DNA of 9,663 nucleotides from Bacillota bacterium (GTDB taxonomy: Bacteria > Bacillota > Limnochordia > Darwinibacteriales > Darwinibacteriaceae): contig JAAZLY010000253.1 in the NCBI GenBank assembly GCA_012799115.1, forward strand, positions 1 through 9,663, given 5' to 3'. Shown piece after piece: positions 6,358 to 9,663 of the stretch. Positions within the stretch are counted from its first letter, which is position 1, and every line of letters begins with the position of its first letter. Both the position numbers and the translations under genes were made by a program. The notes below the pieces were generated by a model. It did no database searches. It was not told the DNA's origin and was given only the letters and a program-made list of their open reading frames with translations.

Positions 6358-7653
6358 TTGGCATTGTGGGATCAATTCAAATGGTCGGTGCGCCATTCCA
6401 AACGACAACTTCTTGAGTCGATACTAGTAGTTCTAGCCATCGCTTTGGGTGTCGGAGTGATTATCACCGTGTTATCCATGGTGTTATCTGTGGGTCAACA
6501 GTATCGTGCGAATGAGCAGGCAGAACACTTTCGCACCTTAGAGGTGATGGGGAAGATGGAGGCGATCCGAAGGGAAGGAGCACCTCTAACCCTCATCGGT
6601 TCCGATGTGGACAGCGTGAACTGGAGTACAAGCTTGGAGGAACTAGACGAGTTGCAGGCACACCTCCCTGCTACTATGCACGCTTACGTAGAGACACATT
6701 GGTCCGCTACGACCCCGCTTTTGCCCGAGGAGGACTCTGACGAATCTGCATCCCCTTGGTTCTTTGGAGCCAATCAGCTATTTATAATGGGGACCACACC
6801 CGAGTATTTCGAGTTCAACGGTTCGAAGCTACAAAGGGGCAACTTCTTCCTCGCTGATGACGTCAAAAACAAGAATCCGGTGATCGTCTTGCCGTTAGGT
6901 ATCGCAACCGAACTCTTTGGTGATGACGATCCTGTGGGCCAGGTCATTCCCATGGCTATCTTTGACGAAGAGACGATGGACTATACCGTTATTGGTGTAC
7001 TTGAACAGCCAGAGGAAGAACGTCGAGGTTTTCGTGGTAGTTCACGGATGGTCTATGCTCCCATTACTCTGGCTCCCTACGCGACGCCGGGGGAAGAAGG
7101 TCAAATGCGATTTAGTAACGTCTCCATTGGGCTTGATGTCGGGGTAGATATTCCCAAGGCCCTGGAGATTGCTACAAGCGGAGCCCAGCTGATTTGGGGT
7201 GATCAGGTAGCTCTGGCGAGCTCACTGGTGCAGTTCCAGGAGTCACAGAGACAAATGCAGCGCTATGCCCTTCTAATCGGTGTTCTTGCTTCCATAGGAT
7301 TGGTCATCGCGGTGATCAATATTTTGAACCTTATGTTAGCTCGCGTGCTGAAACGTACGAAGTCTGTTGGGCTATCCATAGCTCTAGGTAGTTCTCGCCA
7401 GATGGTATTTAGACAGTTTATGATCGAGGCTATGACTCTCGGAGTCATAGGGTCGCTTTTTGGGATCATACTCTCCCTTGGCCTGGAGAAGATTCTAAAA
7501 CAAGCCCTGGGTGCGTTCTTTAGCCCTGGTCTATGGGGTACACGTGTGCTCTTGGGTGTTGTCCTGGGTCTTGTGGTCAGCCTCTTTTTTGGAGTATACC
7601 CAGCCTATCTGGGCTCGCGAACGAATCCGGTGGATGCATTACGGACAGATTAG
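6358..7653 (+). CDS. ABC exporter permease 1, MacB/FtsX type
   Basis: A 431-residue inner-membrane subunit. One helix at about 20-44 is followed by a large MacB-type periplasmic domain (about 45-303) and the FtsX core with three helices (about 304-326, 355-378, 394-416). It ends in YPAYLGSRTNPVDALR, the family's usual C-terminal signature. The cytosolic segment after helix 2 (331-347, KRTKSVGLSIALGSSRQ) departs from the usual ERTxEIGxRKALGASR, with Lys for Glu and Ser-Ile for Arg-Lys, so its contact with the ATPase may differ from that of permease 2. The periplasmic domain has an acidic loop (about 121-130, LPEEDSDES). It probably pairs with permease 2 and the operon ATPase. It begins 11 bases after the TolC gene. 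Confidence 0.9.
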   Translation: MALWDQFKWSVRHSKRQLLESILVVLAIALGVGVIITVLSMVLSVGQQYRANEQAEHFRTLEVMGKMEAIRREGAPLTLIGSDVDSVNWSTSLEELDELQAHLPATMHAYVETHWSATTPLLPEEDSDESASPWFFGANQLFIMGTTPEYFEFNGSKLQRGNFFLADDVKNKNPVIVLPLGIATELFGDDDPVGQVIPMAIFDEETMDYTVIGVLEQPEEERRGFRGSSRMVYAPITLAPYATPGEEGQMRFSNVSIGLDVGVDIPKALEIATSGAQLIWGDQVALASSLVQFQESQRQMQRYALLIGVLASIGLVIAVINILNLMLARVLKRTKSVGLSIALGSSRQMVFRQFMIEAMTLGVIGSLFGIILSLGLEKILKQALGAFFSPGLWGTRVLLGVVLGLVVSLFFGVYPAYLGSRTNPVDALRTD

Positions 7654-7666
7654 GGGAGTGATTTAG

Positions 7667-8920
7667 ATGGAAACCCTCAAGTTTACAGCGCGGATCATGA
7701 CAAAAAGACCCCTACGCTCCCTTTTGACGATTATCCAAATGGGTTTAGGGGTGTGGATTGTGGCCATCATTCTTTCCCTGAACTTCCAAGCCACAGGTGC
7801 CCTTGGCGGGGTAAAGCAGACACTGGGTGATTCCCTGGCCAAGATCTCTGTCTCGCAGCAGGAGGAGTTTGACGATGGAACGATGATGGTACGCTCAGCA
7901 AGCAATATGCGTCTGACTGATATCGCAAAACTAGAAGAGAGTGAATACATCGACACGGCTTTCATTTTCCAAAGCCAATGGGAGCGAAATATCGTGGTAG
8001 ATGGAGTTGCCTACCGGGTGTTGAATCCTGCTGAAGCAACGGTTGGTTACGCGCAAGGCATGGCTTTAGAGCTGGTTGAAGGACAGTTCTTTACTATTGC
8101 AGACCAGGAGCAAAAAAACAAAGTAGTCTTAATTTCTGAAGTTATCGCCAACCAGCTGTTTCCCCATCAATCCGCCCTGGGAAAAACGATTCAGCTCGGC
8201 GAACTTGGCGAGTCTTTAGTGGATTATGAGGTGATTGGAGTCTACAGGCCGCAGTCACCGTTCTTGGGTTTTTTTGTTCCCCAAGCGAACATGATCTTTC
8301 CCGTCGGGACAGCCCAGCCAGCCTGGCTCACTGAAGGACAAGATGAACGTCTATACATGGAGATCTTCATTCGTGCCAAGGAAGGTCAGGTGTATGAGGC
8401 TGTAGCGGATGCCCAAGTCCTGTTACCCGATCGATCCATGGATGGAATGGAAGTCACCGGAGAGTACTTTTTAGATTCCACACGCTATCTATCGGAGCAA
8501 ATCAACATGATTACGCTGTTTCTAGGGGCATTCGCCTTCATATCTATTCTGATCAGTGCCATTGGCATCTTGAGCATCATGCTTGTTAGTGTGGTGGAGA
8601 GAACGAAGGAAATTGGTTTGAGAAAAGCCCTTGGTGCATCTAGGGGATTGATTATCAGGCAGGTTTTGAACGAGTCTTTTGTGTTTTCGGCATTAGGTGC
8701 TTTGCTCGGTCTTCTTGGGGCTTCACTTACGGCTGATAGGCTCATCACCATGCTTGTGCAGGAGATAACGTATCCCCGGCTTACGGATTTAGGAGGACTA
8801 CATCCTCTTGCAGCTTTATTATCTGTTGCCTTGGCCCTTGTGATGGGCCAAGTCTTTGGGTTCTACCCAGCTCTACAAGCTGCTAAGCTTCCGCCGGTAG
8901 ATGCTTTAAGGGATAGCTAG
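7667..8920 (+). CDS. ABC exporter permease 2, MacB/FtsX type
   Basis: A 417-residue inner-membrane subunit with the same plan: helix 1 at about 17-39, a periplasmic MacB-type domain (about 40-281) and the FtsX core (helices about 282-306, 335-357, 380-402). The coupling segment is canonical (310-326, ERTKEIGLRKALGASRG) and the C-terminus is GFYPALQAAKLPPVDALR. The ATG at 7667 follows GGGGAG (7653-7658), 13 bases after permease 1. MacB-type permeases do not carry substrate through the membrane; they transmit ATP-driven movement to periplasmic partners that push cargo into the TolC duct. Two unequal permeases beside one ATPase suggest a heterodimer, as in LolC/LolE. Confidence 0.93.
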   Translation: METLKFTARIMTKRPLRSLLTIIQMGLGVWIVAIILSLNFQATGALGGVKQTLGDSLAKISVSQQEEFDDGTMMVRSASNMRLTDIAKLEESEYIDTAFIFQSQWERNIVVDGVAYRVLNPAEATVGYAQGMALELVEGQFFTIADQEQKNKVVLISEVIANQLFPHQSALGKTIQLGELGESLVDYEVIGVYRPQSPFLGFFVPQANMIFPVGTAQPAWLTEGQDERLYMEIFIRAKEGQVYEAVADAQVLLPDRSMDGMEVTGEYFLDSTRYLSEQINMITLFLGAFAFISILISAIGILSIMLVSVVERTKEIGLRKALGASRGLIIRQVLNESFVFSALGALLGLLGASLTADRLITMLVQEITYPRLTDLGGLHPLAALLSVALALVMGQVFGFYPALQAAKLPPVDALRDS

Positions 8921-8924
8921 AACA

Positions 8925-8955
8925 AAGCGGTTAGGTGATTTGTGCCTAACCGCTT
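8925..8955. terminator. Hairpin terminator between convergent genes
   Basis: A perfect 11-base-pair stem, AAGCGGTTAGG (8925-8935) and CCTAACCGCTT (8945-8955), encloses a 9-base loop. It lies 4 bases after the last efflux gene and 6 bases beyond the stop of the minus-strand gene. On the + strand only a short T run follows (ATTTAAAA). On the - strand the stem is followed by TTTGTT, so the hairpin is probably bidirectional and stronger for the - strand. Confidence 0.75.
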
Positions 8956-8961
8956 CCGCAT

Positions 8962-9528
8962 TTAAAAGACAATGATCTTTTCTGGTGTCGTTTGGGCCGG
9001 TATACTCCGGGTCGAGTCTGCGTAAAAAACAACAAGGTTCTTTCCGGCGAGACTAGTGACGGGCTTTCCATTGCGATCACAGAGTTCCATACCAGCACCT
9101 AAGACGATTTTGAGCTTGCCATCACTGCTGGTGAGGGTATCGTCGAAGGCGGCCACATGGACAAAGCCACGATCCTCAGAAGAGCGTCGAATCAAGACAT
9201 CGGGGTTCATCAAGGCCGGGTAGCTTAAGGCCATAGGCGCATCTTCCCGGTAATAAGCCGTGATTTCCTGTCCGATCTCAAACCCGTCAGCGTCAAGGCT
9301 GTCTCGACTACGTTCGTCGAGAAGTAATGTGTCCTTGGTCATGCCGAAGATCATCGCATTTTCTTCATTTCCAGCCTCATGGACCAGGATTGCATCATCT
9401 CTGAGTTCTGCGATGGTACCGGTGAAACTTACATAGTCTGCGAGCTCTCCTGCAGGAGTCTCTTTAGCGGCTTGAATTCCAAGAAAGAGCATCAAGCCAA
9501 TCAATCCAATGGTAATTGCTTTGTTCAC
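8962..9528 (-). CDS. Small exported protein with two related beta-rich repeats, function unknown
   Basis: A 188-residue protein. GTG at 9528 is chosen over the upstream TTG at 9600 because GGAGGT lies 5 bases before it and the product then begins with a clean signal peptide (about 1-21: NKAITIGLIGLMLFLGIQAA). No lipobox Cys is seen, so it is probably secreted or held by the uncleaved helix. The mature part is predicted to be beta-rich and has two similar halves. Residues about 64-114 (TKDTLLLDE, then IGQEITAYYREDAPMALSYPA, NPDVLI) parallel about 143-188 (GAGMELCDRNG, then AGKNLVVFYADSTRSIPAQ, TPEKIIV). The shared pattern is a D-containing turn, a GQ/GK strand, a Y, an S-x-PA motif, then P-x-x-x-I. 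From memory, similar small proteins occur in clostridial genomes, sometimes with stalk or copper amine oxidase-like domains. I cannot name a function. Confidence 0.8.
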   Translation of the reverse strand: MNKAITIGLIGLMLFLGIQAAKETPAGELADYVSFTGTIAELRDDAILVHEAGNEENAMIFGMTKDTLLLDERSRDSLDADGFEIGQEITAYYREDAPMALSYPALMNPDVLIRRSSEDRGFVHVAAFDDTLTSSDGKLKIVLGAGMELCDRNGKPVTSLAGKNLVVFYADSTRSIPAQTTPEKIIVF

Positions 9529-9533
9529 GGTGT

Positions 9534-9539
9534 ACCTCC
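9534..9539 (-). promoter_or_regulatory. Ribosome binding site deciding the GTG start of the exported protein
   Basis: GGAGGT on the - strand (plus-strand ACCTCC) lies 5 bases before GTG 9528-9526. The longer frame opening at 9600 begins upstream of the likely transcription start near 9559, so it could not be fully transcribed from the promoter at 9566-9594. Confidence 0.8.
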
Positions 9540-9565
9540 AATTAAAAACAATAGTAATTACGTCC

Positions 9566-9594
9566 ATTATAGTGTTTTGTGCCTGATAGGGCAA
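9566..9594 (-). promoter_or_regulatory. Sigma-A-type promoter of the exported protein gene
   Basis: On the - strand, TTGCCC (9594-9589, 4 of 6 to consensus) is followed by a 17-base spacer and a perfect TATAAT (9571-9566). Transcription would start near 9559, giving a leader of about 30 bases. Just upstream of the -35 is the inverted repeat GGCAA-TTC-TTGCC on the plus strand (9596-9608), a possible regulator site. The remaining stretch to 9663 shows no gene I can support. Confidence 0.7.
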
Positions 9595-9663
9595 AGGCAA
9601 TTCTTGCCGCGCTATCGCTAAACGTACGTATGAGTAAATAGATCTCGGGTCTTCTTTAAAAAG

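Noticed and set aside
9529..9600. Minus-strand extension of the exported protein to TTG 9600
   Set aside because: The extension runs through the TATAAT promoter and the GGAGGT site, and hides the signal peptide behind 24 residues of unlikely sequence.
1..9663. CRISPR arrays, tRNA/rRNA genes, riboswitches and insertion sequences
   Set aside because: I saw no regularly spaced palindromic repeats, cloverleaf-like sequence, aptamer core or transposase in either strand; the only repeated element of note is the terminator pair.

Overview
The window (9663 bases) looks like a chromosomal segment of a Firmicutes-type bacterium that may have an outer membrane. The Firmicutes flavour comes from strong AGGAGG-class ribosome binding sites, frequent GTG/TTG starts, sigma-A-like promoters and T-tailed terminators. 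The outer-membrane hint comes from a TolC-family gene that still carries its beta-strand insertions. A diderm Firmicutes lineage (Limnochordia, Halanaerobiales or Negativicutes-like) would fit. This is inference; the window holds no rRNA or other marker gene.

Layout. (1) 1-1061: the likely tail of an upstream gene overlaps the start of an aldo/keto reductase of the Kv-beta (AKR6)-like type, closed by a strong terminator. (2) 1064-1760: a self-contained type II toxin-antitoxin pair (Phd/YefM-like antitoxin, RelE/ParE-like toxin) with its own extended -10 promoter and a terminator nearly identical to the one before it, so the cassette is bracketed by two copies of the same terminator sequence. 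(3) 1761-1938: a gene-free leader carrying three evenly spaced CAGGAAA elements. (4) 1939-8920: a tight six-gene operon on the + strand: membrane fusion protein, ABC ATPase, short TolC-like protein, full-length TolC-like protein, FtsX/MacB-type permease 1, permease 2. (5) 8925-8955: a perfect hairpin between convergent genes. (6) 8962-9594 on the - strand: a small exported protein with two related halves and a good promoter of its own.

How the genes fit together. The six-gene operon reads as a complete tripartite MacAB-TolC-type machine in disassembled form. The ATPase is separate from the membrane domains, as in LolCDE, and drives a likely heterodimeric pair of permeases. The adaptor spans the periplasm toward a TolC-like exit duct. 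The oddity is that there are two consecutive TolC-family genes. The second has both beta-strand insertions expected of an outer-membrane barrel. The first has recognisable TolC helical repeats, but short linkers stand where both beta hairpins should be. This barrel-less TolC homologue, paired with a barrel-bearing one, is the most interesting feature of the window. The substrate cannot be told from the sequence.
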